Shown one piece after another: positions 1 to 10,889 of a stretch of DNA of 64,000 bases. Source of the stretch: Gymnopus androsaceus JB14 (taxonomy: Eukaryota > Basidiomycota > Agaricomycetes > Agaricales > Omphalotaceae); assembly GCA_009733575.1 (NCBI GenBank), contig ML769430.1, positions 62,001 through 126,000 on the forward strand, given 5' to 3'. Below the pieces are notes generated by a model that was given only the letters and a program-made list of their open reading frames with translations, did not search any database and was not told where the DNA came from. Position 1 is the stretch's first letter; every line of letters begins with the position of its first letter. Both the position numbers and the translations under genes were made by a program.

Positions 1-111
1 GTAAGAGAACTGAGAAGTTGCATTCCCACCGAGGAGAATCCTGGAGAAGGCATGGCTCCTCGAATCTGTGTGGTAGAAGAAGGAAAATGGGATCGCGCCA
101 GTGTCCAGTAA
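1..111 (+). CDS. possible 3' end of a gene cut by the window edge
   Basis: Frame 1 is open from the first base to a TAA at 109-111 and encodes about 36 residues ending ...EEGKWDRASVQ. The composition is protein-like, and the frame closes just before sequence that looks non-coding. No domain can be recognised in so short a piece. It could be the last exon of a plus-strand gene lying mostly outside the window, or a chance open stretch. Confidence 0.3.
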   Translation, partial: VRELRSCIPTEENPGEGMAPRICVVEEGKWDRASVQ

Positions 112-1828
112 ACTATGATATATATACAAAAAATTCCGACCTCATTTGCCCTTAATCGGATTGATTCACACTTGAGAGCGCATTGCAGATATGATCCCAA
201 CATGTTGTGGATGATCCTGTCAACCATACAATGTCGGTACGGCCGAGCATATGTCGAGGCTACCTGTACACCACTCTACAGCCGACTACAAATTATAGTG
301 TAGGTCGGCTAAATGGCATATCTTACTTACATTAGAACCAGCAGCAACAGATGCATTTTGGAGAAAGTAGCTATACACAGAGACTCTACTCTCCTTCGAC
401 CAAGTATCTGAGAGGGAATCCAGTTAGTCCTCGTACTAAGACAATGACGCACCACAACGCTTTCACATCTTTAGCGATCATTTCGCATAGTATGTAGTAC
501 CTGATACCATTATTGGGGCTCGTTTTGGAACAACGGCTGAGCGAAGGAGGAAGTGAACACTGTCTTTGCGCATTATTCTGTCACAATTTCAATAAACGTT
601 GTGCCTCGGAAGCAGTCAGGAAGCAATGAATCAGCACAATTCGATGCTTGTGCTCGCGATAGATCATGAAACATATAATTCGAGTTATGACTCTGGAGTC
701 TGCTATCTCTGGACATTGCAGCTTACGGCTCAAGACGAGATCTGTATGACCAGTAGTGAGAGGAATAGTTCGTCGAAAAGAACAAAAAGAAACGCAACTT
801 GTTGTTCTGCAGAAGGATGTGCAAAATTCTGACATGCGGCGCGTTGCATCACGTCTCTTTCGGCAGGCCTGCATTGTAATTATCCCAAATGCGGCAACCA
901 GGTCGGTCTTCGATGGCGTCGGAAGGATCTGCGCCCTGGCTTCAGTAAGTACAGAATTGAAAGTAGGAAAGCTACTAGTGGACTGTCGATACAGCGCACT
1001 ACTATGCTTGAAGCCTTTTTAGGGAGAGAAACAAGAGAGAGAAATGTCAGTTCATCGGCGATCCAAAGAAATTGGGACATACGCATGTGCATTGGGCAGT
1101 ACGAGAGAACCGTTTCAATCGCTTTCCAAAACTGCGGCAAACGTATGTCAGTGTAATGTTCGTGAATGTGCATTTGATCATCCCGGAAACAGCTGCAATC
1201 TCAGTCGGTCGTGTGGACGAGCAGCAATATTAAAGATTGATTAACGCGGTCACAACGAACTTCGGCACCATATACTTGCCTACTACAAATCTTCAAGCTA
1301 TGACGGCTCACATACACTGACAGTAAGTCTGTATAGGATAGGTGTGTGTTTACTCGGAGTCTAGACTTTTGCTAATACATACAAGTATCGTCAGCAAGCT
1401 GCATGTTCGATCGGCAAATCCTTACCCAAAAGCAGAATCCAAGAATGGAGCGGAAGCTGCGAATTATACTTACACCAGTCTATTCTCCTAGAAAGCGAAT
1501 TCATGGACTGCCGCGCTCGCGCGATGTCGTTGATCAACAGTTTGAAATTATTCCATCGATTTCGTCGTGGAAAATGGGAACTATCAAGAACAAGTTTCGT
1601 CAATAAGCAAATACTAAATAACAGTAAGCTGCGAAGGAATTAGACCAGGTCCCCGCCTCTCCTCTAGAGAGAGAAACTGAATGTTACATCGGTCTCGGAG
1701 CGCGCGGAAAAGGGAACGGAGAATACAACACAACCGTCGATTAGTATGTAGTAGCAAAGATATTAGGCATACATCTTATCTTCCATCCACTCGTGTCAAA
1801 AATTACAGGCTGAGAATGGCTATCCATT
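112..1828. other. intergenic, no supported gene
   Basis: Only short, overlapping and mutually contradictory open frames occur here, on both strands, with no conserved motif and no chain of exons joined by plausible splice sites. I see no clear inverted or tandem repeat. The right end is the 3' flank of the eIF3j gene. Confidence 0.5.
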
Positions 1829-2824
1829 CTACATGAAATCGTCTGCATTGCTTCCGAAGTCATCTAACGCCTCGTCATAAACACCAGTGTCCACTCTGTC
1901 ACACAAATTAGAGTCGGACGAGAAGGAAAAGATGCGATCGACATACCTGCTAGCCACTTTTACAGAACCAAGTGTAGGTTTATTAGAAGCCTTCTTCTTC
2001 TTTCCACTAGCCTTGTCCCTCGCCTCCTTCTGTTTCTCATTCGCCAGAGTAGTAAGCCCACTAGCAGCTTTCCGAACCTCGACATCTGTGAGTGGTGCAG
2101 CCAGTTCCCGGACATGATGTTCAACAAAAGAAGGGTACAGAGGTTTGTTTTGATGTCGCTTTACAACGAATTCCATTATCATGGAAGAAAGCTTTATAAA
2201 GTCGTCCTTTGTACGAGGTTGGAAAGAGATCAGGTCGTCTAGTTCTTTCGACGATGTACCTGAGCACGAAAACAGAGTTAATGAACATCGATCGAAAGAA
2301 AAAGACTGGAAAGAGCAGAGAGAAACAAGCCCTCACCTCCAAGGGCAGCAGCACCGAACAGATCTGCCGCATTGTTAAGGTCAGCGTTCAACTCCTTCTC
2401 TTTCGCTCTTCTAGCTTTTTCTCTCGGATCCAGTACCGCATCTGAATCATAAGGATCATCTTCATCCTTCTGCGAGGCTTTCATAGCTTCTTTCTCTGCC
2501 AGCTTCGCCTTTAACGTGCCCTTTTTCTTTGGAGGTGCGACAGGCGCAGCAGGTGCTGGTTTGTCTTCTTCATCTGAGGAATCTTCCCAGTCGCTCTGAA
2601 ATGTAAAGACAGAATTATTTAGCTAGTTGATCAGTTTGGATCGGAGACATACCGCGGGACTATCGTCTTCTTCATCCTCGCCTTCCCATTTTCCTTTGGG
2701 CTTCACTGGTGCCACTTTTGGAGGGCTGACCGGCTTTTCTTCGTCAGATGCCTCTATATCGATTTCTTTCAGTCATGGATCGGAATTATCGCTGGCAATT
2801 ATTGCACGCACCCCAGTCAGACAT
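1829..2824 (-). CDS. HCR1: eukaryotic translation initiation factor 3 subunit j
   Basis: Cytoplasmic eIF3 subunit j, which helps eIF3 bind the 40S subunit and acts in initiation and ribosome recycling. Five exons on the minus strand: 2812-2824, 2653-2753, 2337-2595, 1947-2259 and 1829-1895, all GT-AG and in phase, giving about 250 residues, usual for fungi. The start MSDWEASDEE is typical of the family. A second SDWED acidic block follows, then a lysine-rich stretch (KKKGTLKAKLAEKE), DPYDSD, the conserved core (FQPRTKDDFIKLSSMI) and the family C terminus (VYDEALDDFGSNADDFM). The last intron (1896-1946) is 51 nt and free of stops, so unspliced reading would add 17 residues; the spliced form fits the family better. 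The gene is divergent from COQ9. Assignment is firm; the exact 5' UTR is unknown. Confidence 0.93.
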
Positions 2825-2902
2825 TTTGGATCTCGACAGAAGATGAAAGAAGGAGAAGGAAAAATTGAAGCGTGGGCGCCTAATGTCAATAACTTTCGCG
2901 TC
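2825..2902. promoter_or_regulatory. shared divergent promoter of eIF3j and COQ9
   Basis: Only 78 bp separate the ATG of eIF3j (minus, 2824) from the ATG of COQ9 (plus, 2903). The two genes must share control sequence or have overlapping 5' UTRs. I see no TATA box. Confidence 0.6.
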
Positions 2903-3789
2903 ATGACCTCGAGGTACTTGAAGCTTTTTCAACACAAACCTCATTCTTAATGTACATTTCAAAGGTCCCAGCTTTTGAAAACTGCTACCTCCCTAGTCAA
3001 GACTCATGGATTTACTCGGGAGGCACTGTCGCGTTCAGTGCTTGACTTGCCGTCGAGGTCGGACTTCAAAGCTCATTCTGAACCGTTATCAGACATTGCT
3101 GTATCCTCACTGTTTGGACACGGAGATACCGCCAGGAAAACTCTCATTGAAGCTTGGTTGGACGAAGGAATAGTTCACATGGGTACCTCACCTGCAAGTT
3201 CGGCTGCGACTCGAGCAAATTTGGCTCGCACCCTTCATGCAAGACTGGATTATAATACTCCAGTGCTTCATTATCTCCCTGAAGTATGTGTTACTTCATG
3301 ATAGGATTAGAGCCGATTCTGAATTCCTGCCACAGGCGTTCGCGTTATTAGCCTCTCCGGAACGCGCTCTTCCTCCAATTGATCCTCGAGCTGCTCTTAA
3401 ACATGCTTCAAGGGTTGCCGACGAGGCTTGCTATATCTCAGGCGACGCATCTAACGAAGTCAGCCACCTTCGATCATTTTCTGTATGGCCTTAGGCTAAA
3501 CGTTACATAGCTCTCTTGGTACACTCGCAGGGCATCTCTAGCAGCGATATATTCAGCAGCAGGTGAGGATAATCAATACTCAATACTCATCATCCCTATC
3601 TTACTGCTTCATTTCATTTACCATTTAGAACTCCATCAATTTACATCTCCAGAAACCGCACACGCGTTTCTTGATTCATTGCTGACTGGTTCTTCTGTCC
3701 TGAAGGATACTCTAGACGAGGTCCAGCTCTTCTCGACGTACGTCTTCAAAAGCTGGAAAGGAATTATTCAGAGCAGAGGAATATTCTAG
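2903..3789 (+). CDS. COQ9: ubiquinone biosynthesis protein COQ9
   Basis: Mitochondrial lipid-binding protein of the CoQ synthome, known to present the ubiquinone precursor to the hydroxylase Coq7. Five exons: 2903-2913, 2965-3283, 3336-3458, 3511-3562 and 3629-3789, in phase, about 221 residues. The start MTSRSQLLKTATSLVKTHGF comes from joining an 11-nt first exon to exon 2 and restores the family's TetR-like N-terminal helices (KTHGFTREALSRSVLDLP). The COQ9 core follows: LFGHGDTARKTLIEAWLDEG, FALLASPERALPPIDPR, then WYTRRASLAAIYSAAELHQF and the C terminus YVFKSWKGIIQSRGIF. The donor of intron 3 is GTCAGC, weak but the only one that keeps frame and motif. No strong mitochondrial presequence is visible; the basic N terminus may serve. 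Confidence 0.9.
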
Positions 3790-5307
3790 AGAGGGATTCT
3801 TCATGGCAGGTCTCTTGATCGATTCCTTGTTCAAGTTCAAGAATTGATTGAGGTTTGTTTTCTCTTTTGGCTATGCAAGGCATAACGCCATGCCTTTTGC
3901 GCAAAGGACTGGTCTTCTGTTCGTTCACGAGCTTCGTTCCGGGTTCCAATTCCTTACTCGTGTACTTACTTGCTGTGCCAGAGCTCAGCGCTCCAGCCAC
4001 ACGACCATTATTTTATGCATAAATCGTTGAACACTTCTCAGCTAGCGTTTCGTGACTGAGGTCTATTTCCGTCTCCGTCTGCGTTTCATCCTTCTACTGC
4101 CTTCTGTCTGCGCTGCTCCTGTATGCGGAGCCATCAGGAATACCAGTTGGTTTGCTTCTACGTTGAAGACTATCCTACTATGCAATTGCCATACTTGACA
4201 TCCCTATTCTGCTAGGATTCTTTTTTTTTTCGCAGTCTGAAGGGTTGCTTCATACAGACAAGTCCCGTCTGCCTTTCGAGCTTCCGGTTGCATATTATAT
4301 GCTCAGCTTCGCCCGAAACTACAAGACAAAACTATTGGAATGAGGCAGTAGGATACGCTCCACAGTTAGTTTCAATCCTTGTATCCCACCGGCTCATAGT
4401 GACTGGACCCTTGTGTTCCCCTCGTGAGCACCACGGCACTAGTACCCTCAGATTCACTCGTCGTCCTTCAGGCTTCCGCATCTGCATTACGAAAGTATGT
4501 TCTTCCTTCGAGGCGACGTCGGTGTAAATGAAACCTGTAAGCTTACTGCTGGACACTATGGAGGTCTTTCTCGAAATAAAACCCATTCATGGAGCCGAAT
4601 TCGGAAATAATCGGTGTGATATATCCTGGTGGATTGCTGCCTGTCTATTCCCTTGCTATTCCCTGCCTGATGCTTTAATGTTGATTTTTGAGAAGGGAAT
4701 ATTCTTCGCTATCGCTGTGCCCAACTATTCCGCCCTCACCATGTCACCATTCAACTGCATGAAATAGGAGCTACTCTAGCGTCTATACCCCTCCAAAGCA
4801 ACGGTACTTTTACCAGGGTACCCTCACCCACAACCCTATCCTCATTACTTAGTCATTGAGGGTGGATTGAATGCGGAAATGGCAATACACAGTTTACCGG
4901 TGATGTAGCCGCGTTTTATTCCTGGAGGAACACAGTTTGCGTATTGGCGTCAGAACGTGTTAACCAAGGTTCTCTACGTAGGTGCAGAGAACGAGACGTG
5001 GATCAGTTGTTCAAGTTGAAAAATGCGAAGAGTTGGGATTTTGCGGTATTCCCGACTAATTACTGTATCGGATAGAAAATTTCAAAAACTATAGGCATGT
5101 TTGAGTGAAGTTATGGGAGATTTACTATTCGGATTTCTTTCTTGTTAGAGACGGGAAACGGCAAGTTTTAACGAAGCAGTCTAGTATTCCATCGACTTTA
5201 ATAAAGCAACCACAGAGCTGAACTTTGCACAGAATATTTGTAACGCGGATGGACACATACTGTAGTTAAGCAGTCGATGAGGTTGGAAGGCGCCCCAAGA
5301 CCAGAAT
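3790..5307. other. intergenic with decayed coding-like fragments
   Basis: Short protein-like stretches in changing plus-strand frames lie at about 4260-4340 (LPVAYYMLSFARNYKTKLL), 4495-4575 (FLRGDVGVNETCKLTAGHYG) and 4850-5030. Stops and frame changes interrupt them and I found no intron scheme that joins them. They may be a dead gene, but I cannot name a family. Confidence 0.3.
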
Positions 5308-6058
5308 TCACTCAAACAGGGTATGATACAAATCCATATGCGCACTATAAAAAGGGCAAAAAGAATTCAGCATGTTATATTATTGGTGAATGGACAACGA
5401 AGAAATAAGAATAAAACGAAACGTATACGTACGCATGTCCCTTCTCTGCTTCCTTTTGCACTATCCCTTTCAACCACTTTGGACATACACCTTCAATACG
5501 TTCCGATACCTTGGTTGTATCGGCGTTGATCTCTTCGAATGTCCGTAACTTCCATACTTGGATTCCGGAATTAGACATGGTCTCGTACAATGCCACCAAG
5601 TTCGGAGAGGCGTTAGCTTCCCAGGTCAGAGTTCCGTTCAGAATGACGTTGGATTTGAATAGCCCGAACATGAGGGGAACAGTTTCGGTCATTGTAAAGG
5701 ATTGGCGAGTGAGGAAGATATGCGTCGACTCGGCATCTTCATTCTCTGGTTGCTTTGACGATGAAGATGCAGTAATATTAGCAGCCGTTGGATCCGACGG
5801 AAGCGTTCTAACATGAACCTCTCCAAGCCCAGCTCCCCTTGGAATCGCAATCGTATCCTCCCCCAACAACTCGAATTCTGTACATAATTTCGATAATCGA
5901 CACACGCGTTCGTGTCCTTCGGAAGTTCCAAGGGTAGTGAACACTTGTCCGAGGGGGTAAGGGAGGGTGACGGAGTGGGCACAGGAAAAGTTGGGTTTGA
6001 AACCCGGGCCTTTCAAGTTATCGGACGAAGAGGACATGGCCGTTGACAATGAAGACAT
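5308..6058 (-). CDS. START/SRPBCC-like hypothetical protein, intact copy
   Basis: Two exons (5433-6058 and 5308-5344) joined by an 88-nt GT-AG intron give about 220 residues. Without splicing the end would be unrelated; with it the protein ends GHAAHMDLYHTLFE, and the neighbouring duplicate ends in the same way (AHVNSYHTLFE). The alternation of strands and the segments VTLPYPLGQVFTTLG, RQSFTMTETVPLMFGLF and GTLTWEAN resemble the uncharacterised fungal proteins with a START-like hydrophobic-ligand fold; that fold call is an inference. No signal peptide or membrane segment is seen. The function is unknown. A diverged copy lies directly downstream on the same strand. Confidence 0.6.
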
Positions 6059-6802
6059 GGTTGCAAGGAAAGTTGGGTTGGAAACACCTGGCCCTTTGGT
6101 TGACAGGAGTACAGGAAGCGCTAATCACTATTTTTAACGCTTACTGGCGCTTACTCTTCACACATCGGTGCCGGTTTATTCTTGCATCTAACGGTTATTG
6201 TCACCAAAAGGCAAAACGGTGGACGAGGGACGATAAATCGACCACCATACGCAGGATTTGCTGTAATTTATCAAAACTCTGTCCGAATCGGCTTTGATTT
6301 TGGTTAATACCAGTAAACTCTAATAAACTCTACTAACTCAGCGCCTTCATAAAAGTAGAATATTTGCAATATATCTATTCTAATTGAACCGAAGATACTT
6401 AAAGTGGCGAGCAATCTATGAAAGAATGTGTAAATGTTGAGGCAGTAGATGTAGAGTGATACGGGCGACGACTCAGATCCAGAGAGAATTACTCAAACAG
6501 GGTATGATACGAATTCACATGAGCACTACAAAAACAAAAAAGACGTAGTTCAGCACATATCGCATTGAGCAACAAATAAGAAAATATGAAGAAAACATAC
6601 GTATGTCCCTTCTTTGCCTCCTTTTGCATAATCCTTCTCATCCACTTTAGACATTTCCCCTCAATACGTTCTGATACTTTCGTTGCTTTCGCATTCGTCG
6701 TATCCGTACCCGTACCATCGTCAATCTCCACTTCTTCGAATGTCCGCACCTTCCATACCTGGATTCCTCCATTAGACACGCTCTCATACAGCGACACCAA
6801 GG

Positions 6803-7231
6803 AGGCCCCCAGAAACTCCCCCTAACCCTTGTCCGGCCAAGCGGCCTCAAGTACGCTATGATTTTGGTCTCAAATACGCTATTTCGGACAGGAACGGTCA
6901 CGTGAATTCGAAAAAATCGCGAAAAAATCAAAAATAAAACCCAAAAATAATCCTGAGCGAGCCCTACTGGCCTCTGTACACTTTCAAGAGACTGGAACAC
7001 GTTCTTCAACGCTTTAGCGCTTCCACAGTCCTTCATGCTTCATGCTTCTTTAGCCGAGATACCTTACATTTTTCGGTTCGGCCCTCGCGCGCGAACCTAA
7101 AGTACGCTATATGGGACAGGGAAGCAAGTTTTTTGGCCTCAAATACGCTAAAATAGGACAGGAAAATCGTCAAAATCGCGACCTAAAATACGCTATTCCG
7201 GACAAAGGTTGGCGGTAGTTTCTGGGGGCCT
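6803..7231. mobile_element. hAT-like MITE, copy 1
   Basis: 429 bp bounded by the inverted repeats AGGCCCCCAGAAACT and AGTTTCTGGGGGCCT and flanked by the perfect 8-bp duplication CACCAAGG (6795-6802, 7232-7239). An 8-bp duplication with short terminal repeats is the mark of the hAT superfamily. The interior has repeated motifs of the type CTCAAATACGCTAT near both ends and no transposase. A related, older copy is at 13297-13810. Confidence 0.9.
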
Positions 7232-7534
7232 CACCAAGGCGTTCGATTCCCAGGTTATAGTCCCGTTTAGAATGACATTGCTTTTGAAGAGAACGAATAG
7301 AAGAGGAACGGTTTCGGTGATTGTAAAGGATTGGCGGGGGAGGGTATGCGTCGACTCGGGTTGGGATACATCTGCAGACTCAGGGCTCGTCTGAGCTGCA
7401 CTGAGCTTCTTGACATGAACCTCTTCCAGTCCAGCTCCCGCCGGAATCTCAACCATGTCCTTCTCCTCAATAACTTGACCTGGGTACAATATTCCGACGA
7501 CATATGCGTTCGTGTCCTTCGGAGGTTCCAATTA

Positions 7535-8372
7535 CAGTCGATTATCTCATATGGAATAACATCATATGGAATATCCGCCATATGGAATCAAGATTAGCCT
7601 TCCCCCGAGCCGGGAGGCGGGAATATTCCACGCAACCATCATCCGGAATATGGAATACCATATTGGGGTCATATTCCATACGGCGGTCAGTCAAAAGGTA
7701 GTAATATTGGTAGTAAATGTACATTTTGAGCTATAGAAACTTGAAGGTAATTGAGTCAAAGTGTGGCTTGAGTGTGGCGCCAAGTTCTTGCTAAGTTTGA
7801 GGGTCCCACAGTAAGAAATATTGCCATATTCTGTAGATTAGCCTTTTTTCAGACTTTCTAACACTCAATAATGGGCAACACTTGAAAAATCCGGTCTAAT
7901 CAGAAGAAGCAAACTGTATTTAAACCTCATGGACCCAACAAAAAAAGCGGAAATTGGCCCAAAACAACAGCAAAACCACTGAACCAGCACAGGGAGGATC
8001 TCACTCTCAGCAATTGTTTAGAAGTGATAGATTATGTTGAGAGTCACCAGGACAAGACTCAAAAGGAGGTTGTTGTCTATTTCAAGACATGGAAGTCCAG
8101 TGTTTTATCTTTTACACAGGATGCACTGTCGAAGATTTTGAAAAAGTGTGGGGAGATGCAAGAGCACACTGCTGCAAATCCAAGTAAAGTACAAACAGGT
8201 ATTGAAGATTATTTTGTCAAGTAATGAGTTGATTTTACATGTAGAAATACACTGAGCATGATTCTAAAGTGAAAAAAAATGATCTAAATCAAAATATCTG
8301 TTATGGAATATCCGTCATATGGAATATGGTTTGGATGGGAACCAACGGTATTCCATATGAAATAATCGACTG
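7535..8372 (+). mobile_element. pogo/Tc1-mariner-like element with a transposase remnant
   Basis: 838 bp bounded by inverted repeats starting CAGTCGATTAT (left CAGTCGATTATCTCATATGG; right end its near-perfect inverse) and flanked by TA at both sides (7533-7534, 8373-8374). Internally the plus-strand reading frame 7990-8224 encodes LSNCLEVIDYVESHQDKTQK, a helix-turn-helix stretch like the N-terminal CENP-B/pogo DNA-binding region, ending at a stop. No DDE catalytic domain is present, so this is a deletion derivative that could move only with help. Subterminal CATATGGAATA motifs are repeated. Confidence 0.8.
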
Positions 8373-8934
8373 TATCGGAAACACTTGTCCGAGGGGGTGG
8401 GGGAGCGTGACTAAGTGGGCACAAAAAAAGTTGAGTTTGAAGCAAGTTTGAAGCCCGGGCCTTTCAAGTTAGCGGACAAAGAGGACATGGCCATTGACAA
8501 TGAAGACGTGGGCGTAAATTCTGTGGCGCTCATGTACCCGTTAAGTACCCCGGTTTGTTTAAGCGCTCACTCACAGCGGCGTCGCATCCTTCCATCTTGT
8601 ATCTTCCTGCTGGTAGCTGAAGCCTACATGTGATCGTCTGGCTGCAAACTGTCTGAAGACTCTGAATAATATAAGGGTCGTACAAATAGATGAGTTTACA
8701 ACGAATTCTGGTAACGCAGCCATCTAAAGATCTAGAGTAACTCCTCTAGTAGTTAGCTTAAACTGGCCTACCACGTCGAATCGTAAGCAAAGCAGATTCA
8801 GAAACGTTGCTTGTGCTATTGAATGACTCATTGTAGAACTGTCGGACGGCGGTTCTCAAGACAGGAACAGGTTAAGGAGCAGGTCAAGAAATAAGAAGCC
8901 AGTACAAATGCACTTCTGCCGTTCATGATACAAT

Positions 8935-9543
8935 TTAGATTTTTGGATCAGCCCGATCCTGCCTCGAATCTTCCCAATCTTCATCCAAAACTGCCATCCA
9001 GATGACGTCGTGCCATTTTCCATCAATCCAATTCGCCTTTCGCTGCACGCCCTCTTGAACGAAGCCACTAAAACAATGACAGTCAGCCGGACAATCTCTT
9101 GACTCTGAAATGTAAACCACTTGCACTTTATTGTACACCTTGATGGCTGCAGTGTTATTTCCATATACACAGAGGGTTATTCTATGCATAGCAAGCTGGT
9201 GGAAGGCATAATCGATGATAAATCGTAAAACCTCGGTTGCGAATCCTTGTCCCCAGAACTCGGGAAGCAGACCTAGAGCAACCATTGCATCGCAATTCTT
9301 CGTTTGTGCATTAAACAGCGACACAAATCCGACAAACTCCTGGTTCTGCTTGGTCTCTATAACGACATAGAGTAGCGAAGATGAGCATCTAGCGCGAAGC
9401 TCTTCCTCGGACTTGATACCGAAAGGTACCACAAAGTCAGGAGATAGCATTTTCTGGACGCGATGATGGTTCCGTAACGCGACCAACTTTTCAAAGTCTG
9501 CTTCCCGTACGGCTCGGAGATGTAGACGGTCGGTTTCGAACAT
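8935..9543 (-). CDS. GNAT-family N-acetyltransferase (RimJ/RimL type)
   Basis: Predicted acetyl-CoA-dependent N-acetyltransferase of about 183 residues. The start MFETDRLHLRAVREADFEKL is typical of the RimJ/RimL group; the frame is open a little further upstream but without an ATG. Motif A, which binds acetyl-CoA, is LLPEFWGQGFATEVLRFIID, followed by HRITLCVYGNNTAAIKVYNK and GFVQEGVQRKANWIDGKWHD. Exons are 9125-9543 and 9067-9124 is crossed by a 57-nt intron (9068-9124) that begins GCAAGT and ends AG. This is a GC-AG intron: its removal gives KVYNKVGFVQEG, the family consensus, whereas retention inserts 19 foreign residues in frame. The substrate is unknown. Rearranged fragments of a second copy lie 0.5 kb away. 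Confidence 0.85.
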   Translation of the reverse strand: MFETDRLHLRAVREADFEKLVALRNHHRVQKMLSPDFVVPFGIKSEEELRARCSSSLLYVVIETKQNQEFVGFVSLFNAQTKNCDAMVALGLLPEFWGQGFATEVLRFIIDYAFHQLAMHRITLCVYGNNTAAIKVYNKVQVVYISESRDCPADCHCFSGFVQEGVQRKANWIDGKWHDVIWMAVLDEDWEDSRQDRADPKI

Positions 9544-9589
9544 GGTGGATGGTTCAATGATTTCTATCACTGAGTAGACTTTAATAGTG

Positions 9590-9790
9590 CGTTTTAGGAT
9601 GGCGAATGATCGCAGTCATTTTTTTCCGCTGCGACTCGCTGCGTGCCTTCCAATTGCCTGCTGTGGCCATACTACGGGTTTAGATTCCTTTCATAAAACT
9701 GATATTGTGCCCAAATCGTGTCGGGAAGATTCTGACCTCGGGAGGAGGACGCGACGGAGGAGCGGATGAAATTCCCACTGAGCAGCTGTT
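9590..9790 (+). repeat. 5' flank of the GNAT gene, duplicated at 10468-10640
   Basis: The block starting near GCAGTCATTTTTTTCCGCTG recurs in the same orientation at about 10468-10640, diverged by substitutions and small indels. It shows that the GNAT duplicate included upstream sequence. Confidence 0.55.
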
Positions 9791-10107
9791 TATCTTATTG
9801 GGATCGTGTTAATCTTCTTCGCCTGGTAGATGGCAGTCAAGATCCTTCGTGAATTAACCGTAAGTAAAGGCTTATTACAAGAGGAAAGAACGAATCTGGT
9901 TCCAGTGCGTGAGTAAATCAGTACTGTGCAAGAATATTAATGCTTATAGATTTTAGAGGAACGTTTTGTTGGTCGTGTTTTATCATGGCACTTTCATCTG
10001 GCGATAATTCAGGAAGACACTCATATTGTACTGGGTCGTTTATAATTACACATTTGTTTTCGGTCAAATAATTTGACCGTGAGACAAGAATTTCTAAAAC
10101 GTCTGTA

Positions 10108-10265
10108 AACCTGGTTTACGCACAGCAAGCTGATGAAACGCGTAATGGATGACAAGTCGTAAGTAAAACCTCGGTTGCAGAATCTCCTAGGACCGAAAGC
10201 AAAGCCAGAGCGATTTTTCGTCTGCATTAAACAATGTCACAAGTCCGACAAATTCATAGTTGGTC
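10108..10265 (-). pseudogene. GNAT duplicate, middle part
   Basis: Corresponds to the minus-strand coding region of the intact GNAT gene at about 9170-9360 (shared plus-strand words include AAAACCTCGGTTGC and TCCGACAAA), with indels that destroy the frame. It keeps the orientation of the parent gene. Confidence 0.7.
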
Positions 10266-10304
10266 CTTATAAGTGGTGCATATAAAGCCACGGAAGAAAT
10301 CATT

Positions 10305-10462
10305 AAATCGACCGTCTACATTTCCGAACCGTATACGAGGCAAGGTAGTCGCGTTACGGAACCACCATGGCTTCCAAGAAATGTTGGCTCTTGATTTTTT
10401 TGGTTCCTTGAGGCGTCAACTTTCAGAACTTCGCGGTTGGTACTCATCTTCGACTTCGACTG
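10305..10462 (+). pseudogene. GNAT duplicate, N-terminal part, inverted
   Basis: Corresponds to the N-terminal coding part of the GNAT gene (about 9380-9530) but reads on the plus strand, opposite to the adjacent fragment at 10108-10265. Shared words include GTCGCGTTACGGAACCA and CGACCGTCTACAT. The frame is broken. Confidence 0.7.
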
Positions 10463-10639
10463 ACCCTTCTATGGAGTCATTTTTTCGGCTGCGAGACGCC
10501 GCATACCCCATGCATTCCGAAGTATCTGTTTGAAGTTTATATTCCTGTCATGAGACTGATTTACTGCGGGAGGATTCCGAGAGGGTTCTGACTCGAGGAA
10601 GAGGACCGTTGCCTGCGAGTAGATTTTTACCATCCTATT

Positions 10640-10889
10640 GGCAGTGACTTATATGTATTTTTATTTAGGAGCATTGATATTCTAATGAGAAACAACTTAG
10701 CAGTACGTTGGCAGTACGACAATTATCATGAAAGATAAAACCTCCTCATTTTAGCTGTTTACCAGCGAAACAGGAATCGCAATTTGTAGCGGAAAAAATG
10801 GGGACCGAAATTTGTCGCTGGGTCGAACGGGCTCAATTTGTAAGACCAAAAAATGCTAAGTGTATCAAGGTTAGTGCTCTGCAAAAAAA
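10640..10889. other. intergenic
   Basis: AT-rich spacer between the GNAT pseudogene flank and the 3' end of the arrestin-like gene. No further feature is seen. Confidence 0.5.

Larger units (their letters stand above)
6489..8521 (-). pseudogene. dead duplicate of the START/SRPBCC-like gene, split by two transposons
   Basis: Segments 8375-8521, 7232-7532 and 6489-6802 align in order with the intact copy at 5308-6058, including the same intron (6526-6600) and a final exon encoding AHVNSYHTLFE. An 838-bp pogo-like element (7535-8372) sits between the first two pieces. A 429-bp hAT-like MITE (6803-7231) sits between the last two. The first ATG of the intact copy has become ACG. Removing the inserts and one copy of each target duplication restores collinearity, so the insertions came after the duplication. 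Confidence 0.8.
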
